From Photobacterium pectinilyticum (lineage in GTDB: Bacteria > Pseudomonadota > Gammaproteobacteria > Enterobacterales > Vibrionaceae), in the NCBI RefSeq assembly GCF_024357955.1, contig NZ_JANEYT010000046.1, positions 1 through 37,692 on the forward strand: DNA of 37,692 nucleotides, written 5' to 3'. Below the pieces are notes generated by a model that did not search any database, was not told the origin of the DNA, and worked only from the letters and a program-made list of their open reading frames with translations. The translations under genes were made by a program, and so were the position numbers. Below are positions 1-8,161 of the stretch, one piece after another (the stretch's first letter is position 1; each line of letters begins with the position of its first letter).

Positions 1-93
1 AGAGCGTACCACTTTCAGCAGTTGGCTTCCTCTTCTACACCTTTCCATGAATGTCGCACTTATTATCTGAAATCGGGCGTATTTAGCTTGTAA
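1..93 (+). other. Open frame running in from the left edge, unidentified
   Basis: Frame 1 is open from the first base to a TAA at 91-93, giving 30 residues that end in YYLKSGVFSL. It could be the 3' end of a gene that begins outside the window, or a chance open frame in degraded sequence. I do not recognise the family. The next 130 bases hold no gene, and an antiporter remnant follows, so decayed sequence is quite possible. Confidence 0.2.
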
Positions 94-155
94 CGCCTAA
101 ATCAAGTACCTACTGGTGAACGCTTACCATTATTTCATTCGAAATTAATTTAGAT

Positions 156-332
156 CTTCGCCATTGCTCGCCAATTTCAAGCACCTGTATCTTGTCGGTA
201 ACCGGCGCTGGCTGTCACCATATGGACCATGTTATGACCCAGCTGCCGTATGCATGCTCAATTGCTTTCGGTACCCTGATGGATTATCTCGCTATCGGTT
301 ATACCATTCGGCTTGGGCAGATGTTGCTGTAA
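156..332 (+). pseudogene. Remnant of NhaC-type Na+/H+ antiporter, C-terminal end
   Basis: In the frame that ends with the TAA at 330-332, the translation reads CSPIS, then SVTGAGCHHMDHVMTQLPYA, then a hydrophobic stretch with GYTIRLG. This is the well-conserved C-terminal signature of NhaC-family Na+/H+ antiporters, in which a CSPIS/STGAG loop precedes HVxTQLPYA and the last membrane segment. The match starts near 156; upstream the same frame soon loses similarity and no start codon or earlier antiporter motif is visible. An intact member is about 450-500 residues long, so only about 55 remain. It is followed by a normal terminator hairpin at 451-486, which suggests that the end of a once functional gene was kept after deletion of the rest. 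Confidence 0.6.
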
Positions 333-450
333 GTGGTCTTGGTTCCTGGCTTTCTGCGCCTTTGCTGTACGCAAGAGCAAGCCTGTTATGGCGGCTGAGC
401 CTGTGACAAGTTAAGCCGCCAACGTATTTAGGACGAGACCTTCAACCCAA

Positions 451-486
451 AAGAGCAAGACCATTCGATAGCCTTGCTCTTTTTTA
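451..486 (+). terminator. Rho-independent terminator of the antiporter remnant
   Basis: A perfect 9-bp stem (AAGAGCAAG at 451-459 and CTTGCTCTT at 473-481) is followed directly by a T run to 486. It is oriented to end plus-strand transcripts and lies about 120 bases after the stop of the NhaC remnant. Confidence 0.75.
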
Positions 487-623
487 TGACCATCCACCAG
501 CTAACTACTGACTGTGCTTGATTTACAGATAAGAAAAATAAGCATCATTCCTAGGCAGGGTAATCAATCCGTTAGAATTTATAAATTAAAAAATAAAATA
601 AAGATTAGTTTTTGTGATTTTTT

Positions 624-2240
624 CTATTCTTTTGAAAGATATTCAAAGTCACTAAAGTCTGCAAAGCAACCATCTCCACTTATATCTTCACAATGAAGTC
701 CAATAAATGCTCCAGTAAAGAAACCTCGTCCATCTATATAGTCATCTGAGATCTTCCAGGATTCAAATGATTTATCAAATTGCTTCCATAAATTGCCATC
801 AAAAGAGTAACTATAAAAATACTCAAGACCTTTAACATCAACTTTTAACCATATATTCTCAACATCATCAGGAATAACTATTTGATTGTTATCATAATAA
901 TGAAAGCTAGCAACTTGTTTGTCTACTTGAATTAATCTTAAACACCTTTTATTCAGTTCTTCATCAAAATCTACCAAGCAGTAAGTCCAATTACTTGTAT
1001 TGTAGTAGCAACAAATACCTGCGGATTGCTGGAAATTTTCAGGCTTAAAAGCCATTTTTGTTTCTGCTGTGAAGTTATGGTGACGCCAACGTGTGGCTAC
1101 AGTTGATTGTTCAAAAAGTGATAAAAGGCTATCGTTACCATAAAGTCTTAGATGACCTGGATTGGCACTTAAACTCCCTAACTTATCACTAAATGGGATT
1201 CGGAGAGTTTGCCAGTTGTCATCAAGCTTCTCTCCATCAAAATTATCCATAAAGTCTTCGGTAATACCCCAATCACATTCAGGTAAATCAGCATCGGGTA
1301 TTTGAAGTTTTGCATGAGGACCACCAACAACTGTAGGCCAGCCATCAACCCACTCAATTCTATCAATTGCTGTTTCTCTTCCCATTGGGCAAGCTCCACG
1401 CCCCCATCGAGCTAGTAGAGGACGATTAGGGAAGCGAAGTGGTCTACTTGCTAGGTAAGTAATAAACCATTCACCGTTTTGTGTTTCAACCAACGACCCA
1501 TGTCCAGCTTTTTGTAGTGGATTTGTTGGTGTATGCCATGTTGTTATAAGAGGTCCATTTGGACTAACGTCATATGGGCCAAATAAATCTTTTGAACGAG
1601 CGACAGTAACTGCATGCTCAAAACTCGTCCCCCCTTCAGCAGTGAGAAGATAATAGTAACCATCTTTCTTGTAGATATGAGGAGCTTCTGTATATTTTCT
1701 CTCAGTACCTTCAAAGATGGTTTTTCGTTCTTTTTGTAATGTTTTTGAGATCGGATCAAACTCTTGAATCACAATTTTGTTTATGGGATCAGTATGGTTT
1801 CGAGGTCCCCATAAACGATAAACATAGTATTTCTTACCATCATCAGCATGAAACATTGATGGATCAAAGCCACCATTCCCCATAGGTATAGGCTCAGACC
1901 AAGGTCCTTCAATACTTGGTGCTGTGACCAAAAAGTTACGTCCATTCTTCCATGGTGCATCGATTACTTTTACATCAGTGTAGAATAGCCAAAACTTTCC
2001 ATCTGCGTAACTTAATGCTGGCGCCCAAATACCACCTGAGTCTGGGTTACCTTTCATGTCTAAAACATCTGTTGTATTTAATGGCATCGAAGCTAATCGC
2101 CAATTTTTTAAGTCTCGTGAGTGGAAGATTCTCACTCCTGGAAACCACTCAAAAGTTGACGTTGCGATATAATAATCTTCACCACTGCGACAAATACATG
2201 GGTCAGGATGAAAACCTTTTAAAATAGGATTGTTAATCAT
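624..2240 (-). CDS. xynB: GH43 beta-xylosidase / alpha-L-arabinofuranosidase
   Basis: Exo-acting glycosidase predicted to remove xylose (possibly arabinose) from the non-reducing ends of short xylo-oligosaccharides. At 538 residues it has the full length of bacterial XynB-type GH43 enzymes: an N-terminal five-bladed propeller (about 1-310) and a C-terminal beta-sandwich. The catalytic triad is visible as Asp13 in HPDP, Asp126 in GGFDPSMF and Glu185 in YTEAPHIY, with the spacing known for Geobacillus XynB3. There is no signal peptide, so it should act in the cytoplasm on imported oligosaccharides. It starts at an ATG with AAGGA upstream, 12 bases after the stop of the symporter gene at 2253-3659, so the two form an operon. 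Base composition is clearly AT-richer than the eda-edd genes beside it, a sign of separate acquisition. The family is sure; xylose versus arabinose specificity is not. Confidence 0.9.
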   Translation of the reverse strand: MINNPILKGFHPDPCICRSGEDYYIATSTFEWFPGVRIFHSRDLKNWRLASMPLNTTDVLDMKGNPDSGGIWAPALSYADGKFWLFYTDVKVIDAPWKNGRNFLVTAPSIEGPWSEPIPMGNGGFDPSMFHADDGKKYYVYRLWGPRNHTDPINKIVIQEFDPISKTLQKERKTIFEGTERKYTEAPHIYKKDGYYYLLTAEGGTSFEHAVTVARSKDLFGPYDVSPNGPLITTWHTPTNPLQKAGHGSLVETQNGEWFITYLASRPLRFPNRPLLARWGRGACPMGRETAIDRIEWVDGWPTVVGGPHAKLQIPDADLPECDWGITEDFMDNFDGEKLDDNWQTLRIPFSDKLGSLSANPGHLRLYGNDSLLSLFEQSTVATRWRHHNFTAETKMAFKPENFQQSAGICCYYNTSNWTYCLVDFDEELNKRCLRLIQVDKQVASFHYYDNNQIVIPDDVENIWLKVDVKGLEYFYSYSFDGNLWKQFDKSFESWKISDDYIDGRGFFTGAFIGLHCEDISGDGCFADFSDFEYLSKE

Positions 2241-2252
2241 AGTTATTCCTTA

Positions 2253-3659
2253 TTACTTCATGGTAGCAACGGTGTTGCTATCTAAATCAATGTCAGACTC
2301 TAGTTGGTTTTTATTTGAAAATTTAGAACGATTAGCTTCGAGTTCAACTGCGATAGTTTTAATTGTCTTACTATCTAATTTGTAAAGAGTAAGCATAAAA
2401 TACATACCAGCATATAAGATAACAGGAATAATACAGAACAGAATTTTTATTGTCATCAAAATATTATCTGGTTGGGTTGTTAATGAAGAGTCGTAGTTCA
2501 TGAATGCCAAGATCCAACCAATAAGAGCACCACCAATTGCGAGTCCCATCTTTAAACTAAATAGGTAAGTGGAAAATACTAAACCATCTAATCGACGTCC
2601 GCTTCGATGTTCTTCATGATCAATAATATCTGATGCCATCAACCACTGAACAGGGGTTGTTGTATTAAACACAAACATGAAAATTATATTAATTGCAAAT
2701 AAAATAGTTGTATATTCTTCTGGCGCAAAAAACAAAGCAAGGCTTAACAAAGAGTATATAATAATAATACCCTTGAATGATTTAATCCTGTCGTGTTTTG
2801 CCAATAGCTTAGCGGATAATAATGAGCCTAACATTGCAGCAATACTTCCGTATAGTAAAAACTGAGGTGCCAACTCTGGTCGATTCATTACGTATTGAAC
2901 AAAATAAAGGGTCGCACCACCTCTAACAACATTTGAACAAGTTGCCATAGACTTAAACAGACACATGATGCGCCATTGGCTATTGGATGCTAGTACTTTA
3001 AAATCTTTTCTAATATTTGCATCTTCTTTTTTCTCAAAGTGATTTCTTTCACGGGTAGTTTTAAAGCTAATAATTAACAATATAGCTCCGATTACACCCA
3101 AAGTACACATCGCTCCGAAGTAGCCTAATTGGGCATCTCCTTGCCCAATATAGTCAACAAGTGGTAATGCGACACCAGAAATTACTAATCCTCCGGCTGC
3201 CGCACAAAAGAATCTAATAGATTGTAGGGAGTGCCTTTCATCTGGATCATTAGTGAGCGTACCAGGCATTGCACAATAAGGCACATTGATAAAGGTATAA
3301 ACAAGAGTTAGAGATATGTAGGTAACACAAGCGTATATGATTTTACCTGTTTCACTAAAGTCAGGAGTATAAAAAGTAGCCATACTCACTAATGCAAATG
3401 GAATAGCTCCCCATAGTAAGAAAGGACGGAATTGACCAAAGCGAGTACGTGTACGATCAACCCATGCTCCCATCAATGGGTCTGTAACAGCATCGAGTAG
3501 GCGAGATACAAGAAATAATGTTCCCATTACGCCAGCTGGAATTCCAAATACATCTGTATAAAAAAATGCCAATAAGATCATGGTAGCATTCCATATAAAC
3601 CCACAAGCAGTATCACCTAGGCCATAGCCTATTTTTTCTTTCAGAGATAATTTTTCCAT
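2253..3659 (-). CDS. GPH-family (MelB/XynP-like) sugar:cation symporter
   Basis: Inner-membrane secondary transporter of the glycoside-pentoside-hexuronide family, 468 residues with about 12 hydrophobic segments. The N-terminal signature is present: KIGYGLGDTACG at the start, then the loop DAVTDPLMGAWVDRTRTRFGQFRP with its acidic residues and the RFGQFRP motif between helices 2 and 3. Because its partner is an intracellular GH43 beta-xylosidase 12 bases downstream, xylobiose or other xylosides/arabinosides are the likely cargo (inference). The start ATG has AAGAAGG just upstream. The gene lies 57 bases after eda on the same strand and may be co-transcribed with it, although a weak hairpin lies between them. 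AT-rich codon use matches the xylosidase and not eda. Confidence 0.88.
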   Translation of the reverse strand: MEKLSLKEKIGYGLGDTACGFIWNATMILLAFFYTDVFGIPAGVMGTLFLVSRLLDAVTDPLMGAWVDRTRTRFGQFRPFLLWGAIPFALVSMATFYTPDFSETGKIIYACVTYISLTLVYTFINVPYCAMPGTLTNDPDERHSLQSIRFFCAAAGGLVISGVALPLVDYIGQGDAQLGYFGAMCTLGVIGAILLIISFKTTRERNHFEKKEDANIRKDFKVLASNSQWRIMCLFKSMATCSNVVRGGATLYFVQYVMNRPELAPQFLLYGSIAAMLGSLLSAKLLAKHDRIKSFKGIIIIYSLLSLALFFAPEEYTTILFAINIIFMFVFNTTTPVQWLMASDIIDHEEHRSGRRLDGLVFSTYLFSLKMGLAIGGALIGWILAFMNYDSSLTTQPDNILMTIKILFCIIPVILYAGMYFMLTLYKLDSKTIKTIAVELEANRSKFSNKNQLESDIDLDSNTVATMK

Positions 3660-3694
3660 ATTGCCTTCTTAAAGTTCCATTGGTAATTTTATAT

Positions 3695-3715
3695 TTGGCA
3701 CTACTACTCTGCCAA
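3695..3715 (-). terminator. Weak hairpin between eda and the symporter gene
   Basis: TTGGCA and TGCCAA form a 6-bp stem with a 9-base loop directly after the eda stop codon. On the minus strand it is followed by an AT-rich stretch without a clean T run, so it may only weaken read-through into the symporter and xylosidase genes. Confidence 0.35.
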
Positions 3716-3716
3716 C

Positions 3717-4355
3717 TTACGAAGTTGAAGATTTAATATTTTTATTTAGTTCACAGATCGATGCTTTAATCTCTTGCCACTCACCCTGTTTCAGTAAATT
3801 ATTTGGCACCATCCAGGTACCGCCACAGGCCAATGTTTTTTCATGCGCAAGGTAAGCTTTAATATTCGTAGGGTTTATACCTCCTGTAGGCATGAATTCA
3901 ACTGGGTAAACGGCTGATAGTGCTTTTAACATCCCTAAACCACCAGACTCTTCTGCTGGGAAAAATTTTAGCGTTTTAAGCCCTAGCGCCATGGCTTGTT
4001 CAACCAGGCTCGGATTGTTCACTCCCGGGATAATTACAATCCCATTCTGTTGGCAGTAAGCCACAGTGGTCGGGTTCAGCCCCGGACTCACGATAAAATC
4101 AGCACCGGCTTCGACAGCTTGGTCAACCTGTTCGGTAGTCAATACTGTACCGGCACCAATCAGCATTTCAGGATAAGCTTCGCGCATCAGACGAATTGAT
4201 TCAGCTGCCGCTCCAGTTCGAAATGTAATTTCGGCACACGGCAAACCGTTTTCAACCAACACCTTAGCCAGTGGCTGTGCTTTGCCCGCATCCTTGATTG
4301 CAATAACCGGTACCACCTTCATCGCACTCAATTTGCTTTCGATTGTTTGTTCCAT
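3717..4355 (-). CDS. eda: KDPG/KHG aldolase (Entner-Doudoroff)
   Basis: 2-dehydro-3-deoxy-6-phosphogluconate aldolase, the class-I aldolase that splits KDPG into pyruvate and glyceraldehyde 3-phosphate in the cytoplasm. It is 212 residues, the usual length. The Schiff-base lysine is Lys130 in LKTLKFFPAE; Glu42 and Arg46 in AEITFRT and the GAGTVL loop (about 67-72) are also in place. The start ATG has a strong AGAGGGGG ribosome site. It diverges from gntK-edd across a 213-base region with two GntR-like operators and a CRP-like box, so all three Entner-Doudoroff genes probably answer to gluconate through the GntR-type repressor at 7038-8045. Separation of eda from edd on opposite strands is a less common arrangement. 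Confidence 0.95.
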   Translation of the reverse strand: MEQTIESKLSAMKVVPVIAIKDAGKAQPLAKVLVENGLPCAEITFRTGAAAESIRLMREAYPEMLIGAGTVLTTEQVDQAVEAGADFIVSPGLNPTTVAYCQQNGIVIIPGVNNPSLVEQAMALGLKTLKFFPAEESGGLGMLKALSAVYPVEFMPTGGINPTNIKAYLAHEKTLACGGTWMVPNNLLKQGEWQEIKASICELNKNIKSSTS

Positions 4356-4447
4356 TTATCCCCCTCTCCATGGCACAGCCCGCTCTCTAAAACCGGAACA
4401 ACTTTGTTGCTGCGTAGAACATGGTGTTTTGATGAATTCTTGATTCA

Positions 4448-4464
4448 GTGGTTCACAACCACTC
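4448..4464. promoter_or_regulatory. Perfect 7-bp inverted repeat beside the GntR boxes
   Basis: AGTGGTT-CAC-AACCACT is a perfect inverted repeat ending two bases before the first GntR-like box. It could be an extra operator or a hairpin in the eda leader; its role is unknown. Confidence 0.35.
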
Positions 4465-4465
4465 A

Positions 4466-4495
4466 AGTTACGGGTAACATGTTACCAATAACATC
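4466..4495. promoter_or_regulatory. Two overlapping GntR-type operators
   Basis: AAGTTACGGGTAACAT (4466-4481) and ATGTTACCAATAACAT (4480-4495) each match 14 of 16 positions of the enterobacterial GntR operator ATGTTACCGGTAACAT and share two bases. They sit in the divergent eda/gntK promoter. A GntR-type LacI repressor is encoded at 7038-8045. Known: in E. coli GntR binds such paired boxes at gntKU and gntT and is released by gluconate. That it works the same way here is inference. Confidence 0.75.
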
Positions 4496-4532
4496 GATAA
4501 AATAAACCCGATTTTTAAGATCATCTGAAAAA

Positions 4533-4548
4533 TGAGATCTAGATCAGA
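4533..4548. promoter_or_regulatory. CRP-like site upstream of gntK
   Basis: TGAGATCTAGATCAGA matches 14 of 16 bases of the ideal CRP site TGTGATCTAGATCACA and is itself an almost perfect palindrome. It ends only 20 bases before the gntK start, closer than usual for activation of gntK, so it may serve the divergent eda promoter or act as a roadblock. Confidence 0.55.
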
Positions 4549-4568
4549 AAAAGATTCAAGGAGCATAC

Positions 4569-5108
4569 ATGACGGGAAAAAGCATCATTGTGATGGGGGT
4601 AGCTGCATCAGGGAAAAGTACTATTGGTTATGAGCTTGCCCAGCGTATTGGCGGCAAGTTCATCGATGGTGATGACCTGCACCCTAAAGCCAACATTCTA
4701 AAAATGGCTCAAGGCGAGCCGCTGAACGATAAAGACCGCGAGCCTTGGTTGGAGCGGATCCGCGACGCCGCTTTCAGCATCGAGAGCAAGAACGAAACCG
4801 GTATAATTGTTTGCTCAGCACTGAAGAAATGTTACCGGGAACAAATTCGTGAAGGAAATCACAATTTGGCCTTTTTGTACTTATCAGGAACACAGGACGT
4901 GATTCTTGAGCGTATCCGCCTGCGTCAGGGTCACTTCATGAAAGAAAACATGATTGCGAGTCAGTTTGCGGTACTTGAAACACCTGTTGATGAAGCAGAT
5001 GTCATTACCGTCGATATTGACCAAAGTATAGAAGCGATTCTAGATAGCTCTGTGTCTGCACTCACTGAACGATCTGTATCCGTCATTTCTCAGGAGCTCA
5101 TCGCATGA
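4569..5108 (+). CDS. gntK: Gluconokinase
   Basis: ATP-dependent kinase that turns D-gluconate into 6-phosphogluconate, the substrate of edd next to it. It is 179 residues, typical of the small P-loop GntK/IdnK family. The Walker A motif GVAASGKS covers residues 10-17, followed by IDGDDLHP (substrate binding) and the conserved LRLRQGHF-type region (here RLRQGHFM). The ATG has an AAGGAG ribosome site seven bases upstream. The stop overlaps the start of edd by four bases, indicating translational coupling. It is controlled by the GntR-like boxes and CRP-like site in front of it. No gluconate permease (GntP/GntT) lies in the window, so uptake must be encoded elsewhere or be missing. Confidence 0.95.
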   Translation: MTGKSIIVMGVAASGKSTIGYELAQRIGGKFIDGDDLHPKANILKMAQGEPLNDKDREPWLERIRDAAFSIESKNETGIIVCSALKKCYREQIREGNHNLAFLYLSGTQDVILERIRLRQGHFMKENMIASQFAVLETPVDEADVITVDIDQSIEAILDSSVSALTERSVSVISQELIA

Positions 5109-6901
5109 TCCACCCAACCATTACCCTGATCACCGAGCGTATCAAGGCCCGAAGCAAAGCTCTGCGCTCGAGTTTTGAAACCAAGACCACGCAGCAAGCA
5201 GAACAAGGAAAAGGCCGCGCTAGCCTTTCTTGCGGCAACCTTGCCCATGCGGTAGCCGCCTCCTGCCAGCAGGAAAAAAGCCAAATTCTGGATTTTACCC
5301 GCGCTAACCTGGCCATTGTCTCGTCTTACAATGACATGCTAAGTGCCCACCAGCTCTATAAAAACTACCCAGACCACATTAAAACAACACTCAAATCATT
5401 AGGGCATACAGCACAAGTAGCTGGCTGTGTGCCGGCCATGTGTGATGGTGTCACCCAAGGCCAGCCGGGCATGGACATGTCGTTGTTCTCACGAGACTTG
5501 ATTGCCCAATCCACCGCATTCTCGCTAAGCCACAATGTGTTTGATGCCACCTTGCTACTGGGCATTTGCGATAAAATAGCACCAGGACAACTGATGGGAG
5601 CACTGAGCTACGCCCACCTGCCTACCGCATTTATTCCTGCAGGCCCAATGCCAACCGGGATAACCAATGACAAGAAAGTCGCAGTACGCCAGCAGTATGT
5701 GGCAGGTAAAGTAGGTAAAGATGCGTTGCTCGAAATGGAATGCCAAGCCTACCATTCAGGCGGCACCTGCACGTTTTATGGCACAGCCAATACCAATCAG
5801 TTGGTATTCGAAGCAATGGGTTTAATGCTGCCAGGTTCAGCCTTTGTGGCACCCAACACCGAGCTACGCACAGCACTGACCGAACATGCCAGTCTTGCTC
5901 TTGCCGCTATGACCGCCGATTCATCGAACTACCGCCCGCTCATTGATGTCTTTACTGCAGGAAATTTGGTCAATGGTGTCGTTGCCCTGCTCGCTTCTGG
6001 CGGCAGCACTAATCACACTATCCATATGCTGGCTATCGCCCGTGCCGGAGGCTTGCTGCTTACTTGGGATGATATTAGTGAGCTGTCAGACATCGTACCG
6101 CTGCTTGCCAAGATGTACCCGAATGGCCCGGCAGACATCAATGCTTTCGAAGCTGCAGGCGGCGTTCCTGCATTAATGAAAGCACTGCATGATCGCGGAT
6201 TACTCAATGATAATGTGCAAACCGTTTTCGGTGAGTTTGCCGATCAACTGACCCTGCCGGTGATGAGTGGCAACAAGCTGGTATGGCAACCTGTTAGCAA
6301 AAGTAGTAATACCGATGTCATTGCAACCAGCGGACAAGTATTCAACCAAACAGGCGGAACAAAAGTTCTGAAAGGGAATTTAGGCCAAGCGGTTATCAAG
6401 GTGTCTGCGGTCAAGGCCGAGCACCAGTATATTGAAGCGCCAGCTAAGGTTTTCCGTTGCCAGCATGACGTGGAAGCTGCCTATCAAGCCGGTGAATTTA
6501 CTGGGGACTGTGTCATTGTGGTCAGCCACAATGGTCCTGCGGCCAATGGTATGCCAGAACTTCACAAACTCATGCCCATTCTTGGCAATATCCAGAAAGC
6601 CGGTCACCAAGTCGCATTGGTCACCGATGGACGCCTATCTGGTGCTTCCGGTAAAATCCCAGCTGCTATCCATATCACGCCTGAAGCCCTCCGTGGCGGC
6701 GCGATTGGCCTGATTGAAGATGGTGATATCGTCAAACTCGATTGCCAAACTGGGCTACTGGAAGTGGCAGCGCAGTTTGACCAGCGCCAACCGGTCCAGC
6801 TGGATACAGAGGCAGGCCAAATCACCTGGGGACGAGATATCTTCAAGGTGATGCGTGAAAATGTCGGTGGTGCCGATGAAGGGGCAAGCTTCCTATTCTA
6901 A
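5105..6901 (+). CDS. edd: Phosphogluconate dehydratase
   Basis: 6-phosphogluconate dehydratase, first committed step of the Entner-Doudoroff route, giving KDPG for the aldolase encoded at 3717-4355. It is 598 residues (family about 600) and belongs to the IlvD/Edd family of iron-sulfur dehydratases. Likely cluster ligands are Cys155 in LLLGICDKIAPG and Cys222 in SGGTCTFYGTANT, with Cys108/Cys113 in the CVPAMCDGVTQGQPGM segment; the C-terminal GRLSGASGKIPAAIHITPEA motif is present. The ATG overlaps the gntK stop (ATGA). Right after the stop lies one copy of a dispersed 49-bp palindromic repeat and no plain terminator. Confidence 0.96.
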   Translation: MIHPTITLITERIKARSKALRSSFETKTTQQAEQGKGRASLSCGNLAHAVAASCQQEKSQILDFTRANLAIVSSYNDMLSAHQLYKNYPDHIKTTLKSLGHTAQVAGCVPAMCDGVTQGQPGMDMSLFSRDLIAQSTAFSLSHNVFDATLLLGICDKIAPGQLMGALSYAHLPTAFIPAGPMPTGITNDKKVAVRQQYVAGKVGKDALLEMECQAYHSGGTCTFYGTANTNQLVFEAMGLMLPGSAFVAPNTELRTALTEHASLALAAMTADSSNYRPLIDVFTAGNLVNGVVALLASGGSTNHTIHMLAIARAGGLLLTWDDISELSDIVPLLAKMYPNGPADINAFEAAGGVPALMKALHDRGLLNDNVQTVFGEFADQLTLPVMSGNKLVWQPVSKSSNTDVIATSGQVFNQTGGTKVLKGNLGQAVIKVSAVKAEHQYIEAPAKVFRCQHDVEAAYQAGEFTGDCVIVVSHNGPAANGMPELHKLMPILGNIQKAGHQVALVTDGRLSGASGKIPAAIHITPEALRGGAIGLIEDGDIVKLDCQTGLLEVAAQFDQRQPVQLDTEAGQITWGRDIFKVMRENVGGADEGASFLF

Positions 6902-6949
6902 TACCAATCTGGATAAGTAGTTGATCAAGTATTTATGTAGGTTGGTATA
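6901..6949 (+). repeat. 49-bp dispersed palindromic repeat, copy A
   Basis: Begins ATACCAATCTGGATAAGT, has TTGATCAA near its centre and ends TATGTAGGTTGGTAT. The ends form an imperfect inverted repeat (ACCAAYCT/AGGTTGGT). The same element occurs inverted at 12732-12780 with only two central mismatches. Similar short palindromes recur between genes of marine gammaproteobacteria (from memory). It overlaps the last base of the edd stop codon. Confidence 0.8.
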
Positions 6950-6982
6950 AGCCATTGCTTACAAGCACGACTTAGCAAGTAC

Positions 6983-7018
6983 AAAAAAGGGAGCACTGTA
7001 ATAAACAGTTCTCCCTTT
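6983..7018 (-). terminator. Terminator of gntR
   Basis: An AAAGGGAG...CTCCCTTT stem extended by ACTGT/ACAGT, with one mismatch and an AATAA loop, is followed on the minus strand by six T residues (A run at 6983-6988 on the plus strand). It lies 20 bases after the gntR stop. Confidence 0.75.
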
Positions 7019-7037
7019 GCAATAAGAAGGCTGAGGA

Positions 7038-8045
7038 TTAAAGACTTTCCCCACGGCTAATGGTAAAGCCCATATCGAACACATTCCGCTCACTACGGTT
7101 ACCTTCCAGCGCCTGGAGTAGCAACTCTGCGCTCTTTTCGCCAATTTGGTAACGCGGCGTATAGATACTGGTTAAACGTGGAGTAATGGCCTGACCGATA
7201 TCCAGTGCGTTATAACCAACAACGCTAAGGTTCTGCGGCACCTGAATACCCCGCTCGTTACACGCCAGAATAGTGCCGATCGCAATATCATCATTGGTAC
7301 AGAACACCCCGTCCAAATCAGGACACTCCGCCAAGGCTCGACTTAATAGCTCCCCACCGAGAGTGAAACTGGAATGTTCATGGGTCAGGATATGGAATTT
7401 CTCCAGCCCAGCTTCGTCCATTGCCTTGTCATAACCTTCCATCCGTAGTTTGGTACGGGTATCCAAGCGTGCGCCAAAGTAGGCAATATGACGCTTACCT
7501 TTGTCGAGCATGGTTTTAACCGCGGTGTACGAGGCATTGACGTGATCCAGCCCTACCACCATATCAACCGGGTGTTCTGGTAATTCCATCGCTTCCACCA
7601 CAGGCACCCCGGCAGTTTTGATCATCTGCAGCGTTCGCTCAGTGTGTGCCGTCCCGGTCAGAATTAGGCCATCAACCTGATAAGAAAGCAAGGACGCTAT
7701 TTTGCGCTCTTCAACGTCTTCATCGTAACTGAAATGGGCAATCAATATTTCATAACCATTAGCGTTTGTCACCGCTTCAATGCCTTGGGCAAAACTGGCA
7801 AATACTTGGTTCGACAACGAAGGTAGCAACACCCCTATCGCCTTGCTGGAAGATTTTGACAGCATGGCGGGGGCGCGGTTTTGAATGTACCCCAGCTCTT
7901 CCACCACTTCAGCAATTTTGTCGCGCGTTTTGGCTGACACCGATTCAGGGTTACGCATATAGCGACTCACGGTCATTTTGGTAATGCCAATACGATCGGC
8001 AATATCTTGCAATGTCGGTCGAGATTTTCGTTGTTCTTGTTTCAT
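7038..8045 (-). CDS. gntR: LacI-family repressor, GntR (gluconate) type
   Basis: DNA-binding repressor of gluconate/Entner-Doudoroff genes. It is 335 residues from the chosen ATG. The N-terminal helix-turn-helix reads LQDIADRIGITKMTVSRYMR (residues 12-31) with the LacI hinge leading to LGYIQNRAPAMLS. The ligand domain resembles E. coli GntR closely: IGVLLPSLSNQVFASFAQGIE, LDGVFCTNDDIAIG, and the C-terminal FDMGFTISRGES. An in-frame ATG exists at 8096, but the 17 extra codons would contain a GntR-like palindrome at 8080-8094, so the ATG at 8043-8045 is preferred. It probably represses itself through that palindrome and eda/gntK-edd through the boxes at 4466-4495. Confidence 0.92.
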   Translation of the reverse strand: MKQEQRKSRPTLQDIADRIGITKMTVSRYMRNPESVSAKTRDKIAEVVEELGYIQNRAPAMLSKSSSKAIGVLLPSLSNQVFASFAQGIEAVTNANGYEILIAHFSYDEDVEERKIASLLSYQVDGLILTGTAHTERTLQMIKTAGVPVVEAMELPEHPVDMVVGLDHVNASYTAVKTMLDKGKRHIAYFGARLDTRTKLRMEGYDKAMDEAGLEKFHILTHEHSSFTLGGELLSRALAECPDLDGVFCTNDDIAIGTILACNERGIQVPQNLSVVGYNALDIGQAITPRLTSIYTPRYQIGEKSAELLLQALEGNRSERNVFDMGFTISRGESL

Positions 8046-8079
8046 AACAATAAGATAGATTGCAGGTCGGCTTGAAATG

Positions 8080-8094
8080 TTACAGTAACATATC
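8080..8094. promoter_or_regulatory. GntR-like palindrome in front of gntR
   Basis: ATGTTAC-A-GTAACAT is a perfect 15-base palindrome with the same half-sites as the GntR operator but one base shorter in the middle. It lies about 35 bases upstream of the gntR start and is the likely autoregulatory site (inference). Confidence 0.6.
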
Positions 8095-8161
8095 ATTTAA
8101 TATATGCCTAAACAACCATTTGCCACTGATACGCACATAAATATAAAATGGCAGTCCAAAC

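Noticed and set aside
164..406. 80-residue frame over the antiporter remnant
   Set aside because: The NhaC signature is in a different frame; this frame is a shadow with no recognisable protein features.
514..696. 60-residue plus-strand frame rich in Lys, Ile and Ser
   Set aside because: It overlaps the end of the xylosidase gene on the other strand, lies in AT-rich sequence and has no ribosome site or family feature.
8046..8096. Seventeen-residue N-terminal extension of gntR
   Set aside because: It would place a GntR-like operator inside the coding region, and LacI-family proteins start close to the helix-turn-helix.
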